Of a stretch of 64,000 nt of DNA, positions 16,882 to 25,993 are shown piece by piece. This DNA comes from Bradyrhizobium sp. CB1650 (GTDB lineage Bacteria > Pseudomonadota > Alphaproteobacteria > Rhizobiales > Xanthobacteraceae), in contig NZ_CP121695.1 in the NCBI RefSeq assembly GCF_029761915.1, forward strand, positions 6,353,501 through 6,417,500. The letters are read 5' to 3'. Position 1 is the stretch's first letter. Each line of letters begins with the position of its first letter. The notes below the pieces were generated by a model. The model was given only the letters and a program-made list of their open reading frames with translations. It ran no database searches and had not been told where the DNA came from. Both the position numbers and the translations under genes were made by a program.

Positions 16882-16917
16882 CCCGATGCCGTCTGTGATC
16901 ACAGATACGGCATCGGG
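16882..16917. repeat. 36-bp dyad between ccdA and the small hypothetical gene
   Basis: Arms CCCGATGCCG and CGGCATCGGG surround an inner palindrome, CTGTGATCACAG; the dyad is perfect except for a two-base bulge. It has almost no loop, so it is more like an operator or cruciform than a terminator. It sits about 130 bp upstream of ccdA, on the side of its promoter. Confidence 0.5.
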
Positions 16918-16957
16918 ACGCACGCAAATCTCGCGTAAGCGGGATTGGGCGGCGCGG

Positions 16958-17224
16958 TTATTTCACCACGCGGAGCAGCGGACGCCGGGGCTGGTCCTGC
17001 GTCTGCTTGGAAGGCGGCGGCGGTTCGCTTCCAGCGCTCCGCAGCATTTCGTCGCACAATGCCCGAAGGTCGGCATTGTCAATTCCTTTGAGTTTCATCC
17101 GCAAATCGAGGATGACGATCGAGAGCAATTCGGCCGTCTCCCGACCGTTATTCTGGTTGAGAACCTTGCGGCACCCCTCGAGCGTCTCCAGCACCGACTG
17201 CAATTGTTCGTCTAAATGCGACAC
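16958..17224 (-). CDS. Small hypothetical protein, helical
   Basis: GTG at 17224 with GGAAAG upstream gives 88 residues. The sequence is largely helical and charged (HLDEQLQSVLETLEGCRKVL, then ETAELLSIVILDLRMKLKGI) with a proline-rich, basic tail (PPPPSKQTQDQPRRPLLRVVK). I do not recognise a family. No signal peptide or membrane segment is visible. The frame is open to 17305, but the upstream residues look non-coding. Confidence 0.6.
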   Translation of the reverse strand: MSHLDEQLQSVLETLEGCRKVLNQNNGRETAELLSIVILDLRMKLKGIDNADLRALCDEMLRSAGSEPPPPSKQTQDQPRRPLLRVVK

Positions 17225-17706
17225 CGGCGTTCTTTCCGTTCGTTCGGCCTGTGAGAAATGATGGCAATGTTCCCGTCGGCCCCCATACCGGGGTGAGGAT
17301 AGCACGGTGACTTTCCGCCTTCGAACACGAATTCAAGACGTTCCAGGCCCGAAACCGGGGTTCCGTTCAGAGGTGACCCGCGGCGCGACCGGCGGAGGTC
17401 GAGCAACTGAGGAGCACAACGTCTGGTGCGGGGCGAACGATTCACATCGCGGCTTCGGCCAGGCCGCCGAGCAACGCCCACCCTTCCGGACGGATCCGCT
17501 ATCCTCGCAGCCATCTCAAGGCCCGCAACGGAACGCACGCGATACCCCTCTTTCGGACGATCTTCTGCCCGATTCCAGCCCCCCTAGCGCACTCACATAC
17601 CACTCGTGGCGGAGTAAGGATGACGTTCAAAAGTCGTCACCCCGCAACCCGCCGTGGTTGTGGTTTGCGCAAGATTCTGCCAGTTTAGCGACCCGGAAGG
17701 ACTTGT
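17225..17706. other. Intergenic stretch with no recognisable gene
   Basis: The 482 bp between the small hypothetical gene and the LysR gene contain open frames on both strands, but they are low-complexity and Pro/Arg/Ser-rich and resemble no family. It presumably holds the two divergent promoters; I could not place a convincing -35/-10 pair. Confidence 0.5.
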
Positions 17707-18753
17707 ATGCACCTCTTGGCGGAAAGGGGCGTTCCACTGGAAGAACGCCAGAAGGCAAATCTCGGCGGCCTCTCGGATTGGGATGCGGCCCGGATATTCC
17801 TTGAAGTCGTCCGTTGCGGCAGTTTCCGCTCGGCGGCCGAGCGCCTTTCGCTGTCGATCAACGCCGTCCGCCGGCGCATCGACGATTTCGAGCGCCAGAC
17901 CGGCACGACCCTGTTCACTCGCGACGTCCACGGCACGCATCTGACCGACGACGGCGCGCTGGTGGTCTCCGCGGTCGAACGAATGGAGGCAGCCACCTTC
18001 GACGTCCTGCGCGCCAGCGATTCCATGGTCAACGCCCTGACCGGCGAGGTCCGCGTCGCTGTCACCGAGGGACTCGGGACATTCTGGCTCGCGCCACGGC
18101 TCGTCGAATTCCAGCAGGCCTATCCGAAGATCCTGGTCGACCTGCATTGCGCGATGCGCTCGGCCGACGTTTCCCGCCACGAGGCCGACGTCGCCATCCA
18201 TCTGTCGCGCCCCTCCGCGCTCGACATCAAGCTCGTGCGGCTCGGCCGCATGCATCTGATGTTCTGGGCCGCGAAGAAGTATGTCGAGAAACATGGCGCG
18301 CCGCGATCGCCGGCGGAATTGATCAAGCATCGCCTGGTGCTGCAATTCGCCGACCAGCTCGCTGCCAAGGAAACTTTTGAGAGCTTCTTCCCGGGCGTTC
18401 CCGAACGTGACCTTCTGGTCATGAAGACCAACGTCTCAAGCGCCAACTACTGGGCTGTCGCGAACGGTGCCGGAATCGGCGTGTTCCCGAGCTACGCCAT
18501 TGCGCTTGGCGGGAAGTTGACTCCACTGGAGGTCGCGCTGAACAGACCGCTGGATATCTGGTTGTCCTACCATCCTGGTAGCGGCCGGATTCCGAGAGTG
18601 CGGCACATGATTGATTGGCTGATCGAAGCTTTCAATCCGGCGCGTTTCCCGTGGTTTAAGGACGAGTTCGTGCACCCGCATGAATTCAAGGACTTGTATA
18701 TGGGCGAACCCCTGACCCAGCTCTTCGGGGGATTTTCAACCGAAGAACGGTGA
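17707..18753 (+). CDS. LysR-family transcriptional regulator
   Basis: The 348-residue protein carries a winged-helix DNA-binding domain at about residues 25-85 (DWDAARIFLEVVRCGSFRSA...LSINAVRRRIDDFERQTG) and a LysR substrate-binding domain behind it. The sequence is of the type with a relaxed effector domain (GEVRVAVTEGLGTFWLAPRL). The C-terminal tail (from about 290) is longer than usual. The gene ends 7 bp before an XRE-type regulator, so two regulators are probably transcribed together. No target gene is evident; the upstream gap has no clear T-N11-A site. Confidence 0.85.
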   Translation: MHLLAERGVPLEERQKANLGGLSDWDAARIFLEVVRCGSFRSAAERLSLSINAVRRRIDDFERQTGTTLFTRDVHGTHLTDDGALVVSAVERMEAATFDVLRASDSMVNALTGEVRVAVTEGLGTFWLAPRLVEFQQAYPKILVDLHCAMRSADVSRHEADVAIHLSRPSALDIKLVRLGRMHLMFWAAKKYVEKHGAPRSPAELIKHRLVLQFADQLAAKETFESFFPGVPERDLLVMKTNVSSANYWAVANGAGIGVFPSYAIALGGKLTPLEVALNRPLDIWLSYHPGSGRIPRVRHMIDWLIEAFNPARFPWFKDEFVHPHEFKDLYMGEPLTQLFGGFSTEER

Positions 18754-18760
18754 GATCAAT

Positions 18761-19153
18761 ATGAAAGCAGCGGCAAAGAGAATGAAGCAGCGCAGTGCCG
18801 GCAAGCCCGACATCGAGCTTGGCAAGCGGATCCGTCTCCGGCGCGTTGAGATGAAGATCTCGCAGGCTGAGCTTGGCGAAAAGCTCGGCGTCAGCTTCCA
18901 GCAGGTCCAAAAGTACGAGAAGGGCGTCAATCGCGTCGGCGCGGCGCGGCTTCAGCAGATCGCCGCAGCCCTCGATGTGCCCGTCACCTTCTTCTATGAC
19001 GGCGACAACAAGGCGCGCGAGGTCGAGAGCCTGCTCTTCCTCGACAGCGCCTTCAGCCTCCGGCTGCTGCGCGCCTATAGCAAGATCAAGGACCAGACGG
19101 TGCAGCGTCAGCTCGTCTCGCTGATGGAATCGATCGCGGCGAACGAAGGCTGA
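18761..19153 (+). CDS. XRE-family helix-turn-helix regulator
   Basis: This 130-residue protein has a Cro/C1-type HTH at about residues 20-75 (IRLRRVEMKISQAELGEKLG, then VSFQQVQKYEKGVNRVGAARLQQIAAAL) and a short C-terminal helical region. It resembles the small HTH regulators common in rhizobia (PraR-like). Seven bp separate it from the LysR gene. An internal Met at 18782 is an alternative start. A rho-independent terminator lies about 110 bp downstream. Confidence 0.85.
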   Translation: MKAAAKRMKQRSAGKPDIELGKRIRLRRVEMKISQAELGEKLGVSFQQVQKYEKGVNRVGAARLQQIAAALDVPVTFFYDGDNKAREVESLLFLDSAFSLRLLRAYSKIKDQTVQRQLVSLMESIAANEG

Positions 19154-19265
19154 GATCGATCAGGGGTCTGGCCATTGGGCCGGTGTTCAATCCGCCGCGT
19201 CGCGGGGGCGTGGCCGGATTGGACGAGACCCTGTCCCGCGCGCAAGACGCGGCTCTTTTCCTTTC

Positions 19266-19293
19266 GGGGCGGTCTGACCGCCCCTTTTCTTTT
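19266..19293 (+). terminator. Rho-independent terminator after the XRE gene
   Basis: GGGGCGG-TCTGA-CCGCCCC is followed by TTTTCTTTT. The 336-bp interval 19154-19489 has no gene. Between the stop codon and this terminator lies a self-complementary stretch (AATCCG...CGGATT, about 19187-19220) that could be part of a structured 3' UTR or a small RNA. Confidence 0.8.
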
Positions 19294-19489
19294 CCGGCAT
19301 CACGCCGGCCATCGCACCCGCGGTTTTCGCGAACTCATTCAGGCTCGGTCGCGACCTGGTCGCTGCCGACGGCGCACATGGCCATGCAACCGCGGCACGG
19401 GCGGATGCAAATCCCCTCGCCTCGCCGCGGTTGACCCCGACATCGCGGCAGCCGCACATTACGCTCATCAAAAGAGAAGCGGGTGCGCG

Positions 19490-20311
19490 ATGCCGGACCA
19501 ATCCAACACGACCGAAATCTCCCACGCCGACGGCAAGATCCTCAAGCACGCCGCCGACGGCGTCGGCGTGATCACCTTCAACAATCCCGACAAGCGCAAT
19601 GCGATGTCGCTGGAGATGTGGGAGGGATTTGGCGAGGCGCTGACGGGCTTGCGCGACGACGATGCGGTGCGCGTCGTGATCCTGCGCGGCGCCGGCGGCA
19701 AGGCGTTCGTGTCGGGCGCCGACATCAGCCAGTTCGAAAAGACTCGCCACAATGCCGCGGCGTCGGAGGAATACGCCAAGCGCAGCGCCGCCCAACGGGC
19801 GCTGCTCGCCGACTATCCCAAGCCGACGATCGCCTGCATCCAGGGTTTTTGTCTCGGCGGCGGCATGCAGGTCGCGATGCTCGCCGACATTCGCATCGCT
19901 TCCGGCAGCAGCCAGTTCGGCATACCTGCGGCAAAGCTCGGCATCGCTTACGGTTATGACGGTTTGCGGAACCTGGTGTCGCTGGTCGGTCCGTCCTGGG
20001 CGCGGCTGTTGATGTATACGGGCATGCGCATCGATGCGGCGGAAGCGCTGCGCATCGGGCTGATCGAGCGCGTGATCCCGGACGACCAGCTCTGGGGCGA
20101 GACGATGGGAATCGCACAGACGATCTCGCAGAACGCCCCGCTCGCGATCAAGGCCGCCAAGATCACCATCGCGCAAGTGCTGAAGGACGAAGGCCAGCGC
20201 GACATGGAGGCGATCAAGGCGATCGGGAACGCCTGCATGGACAGTGCGGATTTCCGCGAGGGTCGGCAGGCCTTCATGGAGAAGCGCAAGCCTCAGTTCC
20301 AGGGGCGTTGA
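19490..20311 (+). CDS. Enoyl-CoA hydratase/isomerase family protein
   Basis: With the ATG at 19490 the protein is 273 residues. It has the crotonase fold: GVITFNNPDKRNAMSLEMW near the N-terminus, oxyanion-hole segments GKAFVSGADISQFEK and CLGGGMQVAMLADIRIA, and the C-terminal trimerisation helices. It acts on a CoA thioester (hydration or isomerisation of an enoyl-CoA). Family members with a GADIS motif and no second catalytic Glu are hard to assign, so I do not name a substrate. The frame is open from 19175, but that part is intergenic. Apparently monocistronic. Confidence 0.88.
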   Translation: MPDQSNTTEISHADGKILKHAADGVGVITFNNPDKRNAMSLEMWEGFGEALTGLRDDDAVRVVILRGAGGKAFVSGADISQFEKTRHNAAASEEYAKRSAAQRALLADYPKPTIACIQGFCLGGGMQVAMLADIRIASGSSQFGIPAAKLGIAYGYDGLRNLVSLVGPSWARLLMYTGMRIDAAEALRIGLIERVIPDDQLWGETMGIAQTISQNAPLAIKAAKITIAQVLKDEGQRDMEAIKAIGNACMDSADFREGRQAFMEKRKPQFQGR

Positions 20312-20416
20312 AGCTGAACCGGCATTCAGGAAGATTAAATTCCTCGCCGCCCGGCGCTGCAGCAGCAACCAACTGATCTCCCAAGTGTTCTTCCGCCACC
20401 AACGAGGGAGATTGCA

Positions 20417-20701
20417 ATGAAACTCAAAATTGCTGTGCTTGGTCTGGCTGCCATGGGCGGTGCTGCGCTCGCGTCAGGGCAGGCTCTGGCGGCGATGCCG
20501 AACGGCATTCCGCAGGCCGATCGAATCGCAAGCGGCCCGGCTGCGGACGTCGATCAGGTGCGCTGGGTGTGTAACCCCTGGGGCCGCTGCTGGTGGCGCC
20601 CGAACTATTACGGCGCCTATGGCTATTATGGCGGCCCGCGACGCTTCTACGGATACGGACCGCGTCCGTGGGGCTGGGGCCACCGCTGGCACCGCTGGTG
20701 A
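20417..20701 (+). CDS. Small secreted GCG_CRPN-type protein
   Basis: The 94-residue protein has a signal peptide (MKLKIAVLGLAAMGGAALASGQALA) and a mature part ending in a Gly/Tyr/Arg/Trp-rich tail (WGRCWWRPNYYGAYGYYGG... WGWGHRWHRW). The VRWVCNPWGRCWWRP motif with two cysteines is the prefix-to-repeat domain seen in many short Bradyrhizobium proteins. The function is unknown; surface or envelope location is likely. The AGGGAG ribosome binding site is good, and a strong terminator follows directly. Confidence 0.85.
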   Translation: MKLKIAVLGLAAMGGAALASGQALAAMPNGIPQADRIASGPAADVDQVRWVCNPWGRCWWRPNYYGAYGYYGGPRRFYGYGPRPWGWGHRWHRW

Positions 20702-20709
20702 ACGACGAA

Positions 20710-20735
20710 GGGGCCCGCGGGCCCCTTTTCCTTTT
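20710..20735 (+). terminator. Rho-independent terminator
   Basis: GGGGCCC-GC-GGGCCCC is followed by TTTTCCTTTT, 9 bp after the stop codon of the small secreted protein. On the opposite strand the T-run is missing, so it acts on the plus strand. Confidence 0.85.
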
Positions 20736-20746
20736 GCGCGCGCTGA

Positions 20747-21831
20747 CTACAACGCAGCGAGCACCGCTTTCGCGATATCGGCGGTGCCGTTGCTGCCGCC
20801 GAACTCCATCGGCTTGACGCCGCCGGCATAGACTTGGTCGACCGCCCGCTCGATCTTTTCGCCGGCCTCTGCTGCACTTTCCAAACCGTGCTTGTCGGCG
20901 AGCCAGTCCAGCATCATCGCGGCCGACAGGATCATGCCGGTGGGATTGGCTTTGCCCTGCCCCATGATGTCCGGTGCCGTGCCGTGCCGTGGCAGGGCTG
21001 GAACACCGCATAGCGGTCGCCGATATCGGCCGACGGCGCCATGCCAAGACCACCGATCAGGCTGGCAGTGATGTCCGAGACGATGTCGCCGAACATGTTC
21101 TCCATCACCATCACGTCGAAATCCCAGGGCCGCTTCACCAGCATCGCCGAACAGGCATCGACATAGAGGCGATCGGTCTTCACCTCCGGATGGCCTTTGG
21201 CGATCTCGTCAAAAATGCCGCGGAAGAAGGCGAAGGCCTTGAACACGTTCGCCTTGTCGACGCAAGCGAGCGCGCCAGGCCGTCCGCGCGCCTTGCGTCG
21301 CTCGGCGAGCCGGAACGAGAACTCGAAGAGCCGCTCGGAGGTCTTGCGCGTGATCACCATGGTCTCCCGCGCGTCCTCATGCGTCACGACGCCCTTGCCC
21401 ATCGACGCGAACAGGCCCTCGGTGGATTCTCTAATCACGACGAGATCGATGCCGCGCTGTTCGGCGCCGACGATCGGGCTTGGCACGCCCGGAATGAGCC
21501 GTGCCGGACGCACGCCGGCATAGAGATCGAAGATGAAGCGCAGCTCGATCTGCGGCGCGATCTCGGTGTTGTCGGGGTAGCGCACCGACGGCAGGCCGCA
21601 GGCCCCGAGCAGGATCGCATCCGCCTCCTCGCAGAGTTTGATCGTGGATTCCGGCATCGACTTGCCGGTCGCCAGATAATTGTTGGCGCCGGCCGGCGCA
21701 TCGGTGAAGCGGAAGCTCAAGCCCGATTTCGACTCGATCTTGCGCAACACCTCGATCGCCGGCGCCATGACCTCGGGACCGATGCCGTCGCCGGCGAGCA
21801 CGGCAATGTGGAAAGCGTTGTTTGCGGACAT
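20747..21831 (-). pseudogene. Isocitrate/isopropylmalate dehydrogenase family gene, frameshifted
   Basis: From the ATG at 21831 (AGGAAT upstream) the frame gives a clear decarboxylating dehydrogenase: VLAGDGIGPEV near the start and [25 protein letters not shown] with the metal-binding Asp. At about residue 280 (CHGTA) the reading frame shifts, and the product ends after 19 unrelated residues at 20932. The rest of the family sequence ([22 protein letters not shown]...) continues in another frame to 20747. The cause is a third copy of a 5-bp unit at 20976-20990; without one unit the gene would encode 359 residues, a normal length. It may be dead, phase-variable or a sequencing error. Confidence 0.88.
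20976..20990. repeat. Three tandem copies of GCCGT inside the dehydrogenase gene
   Basis: Three identical 5-bp units (GCCGT on the plus strand) cover the frameshift point. Two units would keep the gene in frame. Five-base units change the frame with every gain or loss. Confidence 0.9.
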
Positions 21832-21857
21832 GGGATTCCTAAGCGGAGAGGAAGCGT

Positions 21858-21943
21858 CGTCATTGCGAGGAGCGAAGCGACGAAGCAACCCAGGCCTTTT
21901 CGCGGATGGATTTCTGGATTGCTTCGCTTGGCTCGCAATGACG
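21858..21943. repeat. Palindromic intergenic repeat (CGTCATTGCGAG family)
   Basis: CGTCATTGCGAG at the left end is matched by CTCGCAATGACG at the right end, with AGCGAAGC...GCTTCGCT inside. A second copy is at 25994-26073. It separates the dehydrogenase gene from the alcohol dehydrogenase gene. Such elements are common in Bradyrhizobium chromosomes. Confidence 0.85.
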
Positions 21944-21959
21944 GAGGATGGAGCGTTCA

Positions 21960-23027
21960 CTAAGGCGTCAGCACCGTGCGGCCGACCACCGCGCCCTGCT
22001 GCAATTGCACGAGCGCATCGTTGGCCCTGGCAAGGGGCAGCGGCGTCACCGGGATCGGCGGCACCTTCTTGGTGCGGACGAGGTCGAGCAGCTCCTGCGT
22101 CTCGCGCAGGTTGCCGACATAGCTGCCCTGGATCGTCACCGCCTTGATCGGGATCAGCGGCAGCGCCCAGGTCGCACCGCCGCCGAACAGGCCGACGATG
22201 ATAAGCTTGCCGCCCTTGGTCAGGCAGTCGAAGCCGAGCTGCGTCGTCGCGGCATTGCCGACGAGGTCGATCACGGCGCGGATCGGCCCGCCCGCTTTCT
22301 TGGCGAGCTGTTCCAGCGCATCCGGCGCCTTGGGATCGACGGTGGCGAGCGCGCCGGCCTTCTCAGCCGCTTCGCGCTTCCTCGCGTCGATGTCGACCAT
22401 GATCGCGCCCTTGCCGCCCATCGCCTTGAGCAGGGACAGCGCCATCAGGCCAAGGCCGCCGGCGCCGAACATCACGATCGGCGTGTCGAAATGCTGCTCG
22501 ACCTTCTTCAGCGCGCTGTAGGTGGTGACGCCCGAGCACGCGTAGGGCGCGGTCGTTGCAGGATCGAGACCTTTGAGATTGAGCAGATAGCGCGGATGCG
22601 GCACCAGCATGTGGTCGGCATAGCCGCCGTCACAATAGACGCCGAGCGAGCGCGGCGTCAGGCACATGTTCTCATCGCCCGCAAGGCAGGTCGCGCATTT
22701 GCCGCAGCCGATCCAGGGATAGACGAGACCGACATCGCCGAGCTTGAGATCACCCTGGTCGGTCGGCTTCACGTCCGGTCCGAAGGCGATGACCTCGCCC
22801 ACCGTCTCATGGCCCATGGTCAGCGGCAGGTTGATGCCGCGATCCTTCAGCGACAGCGGCTTGCGGCCGTGGCCGAGATCGTAGCCGCCTTCCCAGATGT
22901 GCAGGTCGCTGTGGCAGACGCCGGCCGCCTTCACCTTGATCAGCACCTGCGTGCCCTGGGGCTCCGGCGTCGGCTGATCGAACTCCTTCAGCGGCGCCTT
23001 GAAATCGGCAACCTTGAAACTCTTCAT
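21960..23027 (-). CDS. Zinc-dependent alcohol dehydrogenase
   Basis: With the ATG at 23027 (GGGAGA upstream) the protein is 355 residues. It has the MDR fold: catalytic zinc ligands in AAGVCHSDLHIWEGG and GHETVGEV, structural zinc cysteines in GCGKCATCLAGDENMC, and the NAD(P) motif GAGGLGLMAL near residue 190. It oxidises an alcohol or reduces an aldehyde. The frame is open to 23090, but the upstream residues are not conserved-looking. It is upstream of the broken dehydrogenase gene on the same strand, separated by an intergenic repeat, so a joint pathway is possible but unproven. Confidence 0.9.
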   Translation of the reverse strand: MKSFKVADFKAPLKEFDQPTPEPQGTQVLIKVKAAGVCHSDLHIWEGGYDLGHGRKPLSLKDRGINLPLTMGHETVGEVIAFGPDVKPTDQGDLKLGDVGLVYPWIGCGKCATCLAGDENMCLTPRSLGVYCDGGYADHMLVPHPRYLLNLKGLDPATTAPYACSGVTTYSALKKVEQHFDTPIVMFGAGGLGLMALSLLKAMGGKGAIMVDIDARKREAAEKAGALATVDPKAPDALEQLAKKAGGPIRAVIDLVGNAATTQLGFDCLTKGGKLIIVGLFGGGATWALPLIPIKAVTIQGSYVGNLRETQELLDLVRTKKVPPIPVTPLPLARANDALVQLQQGAVVGRTVLTP

Positions 23028-23173
23028 GGGCGTCTCCCGCATGCTTCTTGTTGTCGCCGCCAGCATGCCACGGCCGGCCCAGCGAGACAAATTCGGACCT
23101 GTCTTAGTTTACGCCGCCGGATGATGGCAAGCAGCCGCGCGCGACGCCGCATCGCGTGCCGCAACGATGTTCT

Positions 23174-24367
23174 TCAAGCCTGCGCGGCCGTTTTGCCTGA
23201 CGGAATTATCTCATCATCGGCAAGACCGATCTCCTCGCGCAGCGCGCGCGTGTGCTCCCCGAGCACGGCCATCGTCTTGCCCGGCGTGGTGTCGGCGCCC
23301 GACATCCGGAACGGCAGGTTGAGGACCTGGAAGGAGCCGCCTTCGTCCTCGACCGGAGACAGCGCCCTGCGATGCTCGAGCTGCGGATCGCGCAGCGCCT
23401 CGGCCACCGTGCGATAGGCCGAAGCCGGCACGCCGGCCTCAGCGAGTGCGGCAAGACATGCGTCGGTCGAGAGCTGCCGCGACCACGCCTCGACGCCATC
23501 CATCATGTCAGCCCAGTTGTCGCGCCGCGCGCCATAGCTGGAGAAGCGCGGATCCAATATCCATTCCGGCCGGCCGATCACGCCCATCAGCGCCTGAAAC
23601 GTCTTCTCGCTGGCGACGGTGATCATGACGTAGCCGTTCGCCGTCTCGGTCGGGCCGAACATCGGCCGCGGCGGCGGCTTCACGGCGAACTGCGAGCTCT
23701 GCAACTCGATCACCGTCAGCGTCAGCATCGATTCCAGCATGGAGACATCGATGTGCTGGCCGAGGCCGGTGACCGTACGCTGATACAGTGCGGAGGCGAT
23801 CGCACCGAAGCCGTAGGTGCCGGTGACGACGTCGGCATGGTAGATGCCGCAATAGTCGGGACGGTGGCGGCCGGGCTGGTAGGCGAGATGCGCCATGTCA
23901 TAGCCGGACGCTGCATGGATCACCGGTGCATAGGCCGGCAACTCGGCCGACGGGCCAGCCTGGCCATAGCCGGAAATCGAGCAGTAGATCAGCTTCGGGT
24001 TGACCAGGCGCAGGCTGTCGTAGTCGAGCCGCAGGCGGCGCATCACGCCGGGGCGGAAATTCTCGACCAGGATATCGGCGGTCGCGGCCAGCCGGCGCAC
24101 CGTCTCCTTGCCGTCCTCCGACTTCAGGTCGAGCACGATGCTCTTCTTGCCGACATTGAGCTGACCGAACACGGTGCTGCACCCCTTGCGCAGCGGCGGC
24201 CGGGTCCGCATCGTCTCGCCGCCATCGGTCTCGATCTTGATCACCTCGGCGCCCATGTCGGCGGGCATCCGCGCGCAATGGGGGCCGGCGATCGTCGTCG
24301 AAAAGTCCAGGACCCGCAGGCCGGCAAAGGCTTTTGTCGTCGTCCCCTGCTTCTCTGATATCTGCAT
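23174..24367 (-). CDS. CaiB/BaiF family CoA-transferase
   Basis: The 397-residue protein has the family III CoA-transferase features: N-terminal GLRVLDFSTTIAGPHCARMPADMGAEVIKIE, the central VNPKLIYCSISGYGQAGP and the catalytic Asp in GIYHADVVTGTYG. It would move CoA between carboxylic acids, such as carnitine, formyl or oxalyl derivatives. Substrate unknown. It has its own 5' region, shared with glgA, which is divergent; an EcfG-like element is between them. Confidence 0.9.
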   Translation of the reverse strand: MQISEKQGTTTKAFAGLRVLDFSTTIAGPHCARMPADMGAEVIKIETDGGETMRTRPPLRKGCSTVFGQLNVGKKSIVLDLKSEDGKETVRRLAATADILVENFRPGVMRRLRLDYDSLRLVNPKLIYCSISGYGQAGPSAELPAYAPVIHAASGYDMAHLAYQPGRHRPDYCGIYHADVVTGTYGFGAIASALYQRTVTGLGQHIDVSMLESMLTLTVIELQSSQFAVKPPPRPMFGPTETANGYVMITVASEKTFQALMGVIGRPEWILDPRFSSYGARRDNWADMMDGVEAWSRQLSTDACLAALAEAGVPASAYRTVAEALRDPQLEHRRALSPVEDEGGSFQVLNLPFRMSGADTTPGKTMAVLGEHTRALREEIGLADDEIIPSGKTAAQA

Positions 24368-24385
24368 CCTTGGAGTCCCCCCTTA

Positions 24386-24410
24386 GGAACAACGGGTGTT
24401 CTTCTTGGTT
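24386..24410 (+). promoter_or_regulatory. Weak EcfG-like element upstream of glgA
   Basis: GGAAC-N16-GGTT resembles the stress consensus with one mismatch in the -10. It lies about 100 bp before the glgA start and points towards it. The GC-rich background makes chance matches likely. Confidence 0.25.
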
Positions 24411-24511
24411 GATGCGCCGACCCTAGATGGCGGCGGCCCGGTAGGAAAGTCTTTACCGAGGGGGCGTCTCTTTCGGGCGGGCTAAGGAATGGCGGGTAAC
24501 TGGACCCGTTC

Positions 24512-25966
24512 TTGCATAGCAGCAAACGGGCTCGGAAGAGGGCATCGTTCTTGAGGGTCTTGTTCGTCACGACCGAAATGGACGATTTCGTCCGCGTAGG
24601 CGGACTCGGCGCCGTTTCGGCTGCCCTCCCCAGAGCCCTGCGCGCCTTCGCCGATATCCGGATCATGCTCCCCGGCTATCGCGACATCATCGAACAACTC
24701 ACGCATATTCAGGTCGTTGGCCGATGTCCGGCATTCGCGGAAATGCCGGCCTGCTCGCTCGGCCGTGCCTCCACCAAGGACGGTCTGCCGGTCTACGTGC
24801 TGTTGTGCTCGCAACTTTACGACCGTCCGGGCAACCCTTACGGCGACGAGACCGGGCGCGACTGGCCCGACAACGACATCCGCTTCGCGCGCTTTGCTTC
24901 GGCAGCCGCAGAGCTGGCCGCAGGCAGCCTGGACAAGAATTGGGCAGCAGACCTGGTCCATGCCAATGACTGGCAGGCCTCGCTGGTGCCGGCCTATCTG
25001 GCCTGGCGCGGCGCCGGCATCCCCTCGATCCTGACCATCCACAACCTCGCCTATCAGGGACTCTTCCCGAAGGACGCCCTGCGGCGCATCGGCGCACCGG
25101 AGAGCTCCTTCCATATCGATGGCATCGAATTCTACGACCAGCTCTCCTTCCTCAAGGCCGGGCTCGTCTATGCCTCGCACCTGACCACCGTCAGCGGCAC
25201 CTATGCGCGGGAGATCACCACGGCCGAATTCGGCTGCGGGCTGGAAGGCCTGTTGCGCGTCCGCTCCGATGCCGCCGAGCTCACCGGCATCCTGAACGGC
25301 ATCGACGAGAGCTGGGACCCGCGTTCCTGCGCGCAGCTCGCCCAGCAATTCGGTGCCGGCGACTGGGTCGGCAAGAAGGCCAATGCGGACTATGTGCGCA
25401 AGCAGTTCGGGCTCGCGGTGTCGCGCGGACCGATGTTCGGCATCGTCGCGCGCCTGGTGCACCAGAAGGGCATCGACCTCGTGCTGTCAGCGGCCGACGA
25501 GATCATCGATTCCGGCGGGCAGATCGTGGTCACCGGCTCCGGCGAGCCGGCGCTCGAACAGGCGCTGATCGCCGCGCACCGCCGCCGTCCCGACGCCATC
25601 GGGGTCGCGATCGGCTTCAACGACGCGCAGGCGAGAAGGATCTTCGCCGGCAGTGATTTCATCCTGATGCCGTCGCGCTTCGAGCCGTGCGGCCTCAGTC
25701 AGATGTACGCGCAGCGCTTCGGCTCGCTGCCGATCGGCCACCAGACCGGCGGGCTGTCCGAAACCATCACCGACGGCGAGACCGGCTTCCTGTTCCCGAA
25801 GCCCTCGCACGAGTCCTTCCTCGGCGGCGTGCGCCGAGCCTTCTCGACCTTCATAGCGCAGGACCGCCTCGATGCCATGCGCCGCAGCGCGATGGCGCGG
25901 TCGTTCTCCTGGAACATCTCGGCCGGCTGCTACAACGCGCTGTATCGGAAGGTGGCCTCGGTGTGA
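24512..25966 (+). CDS. glgA: Glycogen synthase (GT5)
   Basis: This 484-residue protein (TTG at 24512, no ATG nearby) transfers glucose from ADP-glucose to glycogen. The N-terminal GT-B half starts RVLFVTTEMDDFVRVGGLGAV; the C-terminal half holds IVARLVHQKGIDL and the nucleotide-binding FEPCGLSQMYAQRFGSLPI with the conserved Glu. The usual K-x-G-G-L motif reads R-V-G-G-L here, a Lys to Arg change in the ADP-glucose binding loop. No glgB, glgC or glgX is adjacent. The start is uncertain, as another TTG or GTG a few codons later could be used. Confidence 0.88.
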   Translation: MHSSKRARKRASFLRVLFVTTEMDDFVRVGGLGAVSAALPRALRAFADIRIMLPGYRDIIEQLTHIQVVGRCPAFAEMPACSLGRASTKDGLPVYVLLCSQLYDRPGNPYGDETGRDWPDNDIRFARFASAAAELAAGSLDKNWAADLVHANDWQASLVPAYLAWRGAGIPSILTIHNLAYQGLFPKDALRRIGAPESSFHIDGIEFYDQLSFLKAGLVYASHLTTVSGTYAREITTAEFGCGLEGLLRVRSDAAELTGILNGIDESWDPRSCAQLAQQFGAGDWVGKKANADYVRKQFGLAVSRGPMFGIVARLVHQKGIDLVLSAADEIIDSGGQIVVTGSGEPALEQALIAAHRRRPDAIGVAIGFNDAQARRIFAGSDFILMPSRFEPCGLSQMYAQRFGSLPIGHQTGGLSETITDGETGFLFPKPSHESFLGGVRRAFSTFIAQDRLDAMRRSAMARSFSWNISAGCYNALYRKVASV

Positions 25967-25993
25967 GGTGCGCGAGACGTTTTCATGTTTTCC

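Noticed and set aside
17307..17804. A 165-codon open frame before the LysR gene
   Set aside because: Pro/Ser/Gly-rich, no ribosome binding site or recognisable domain, and overlaps the LysR start.
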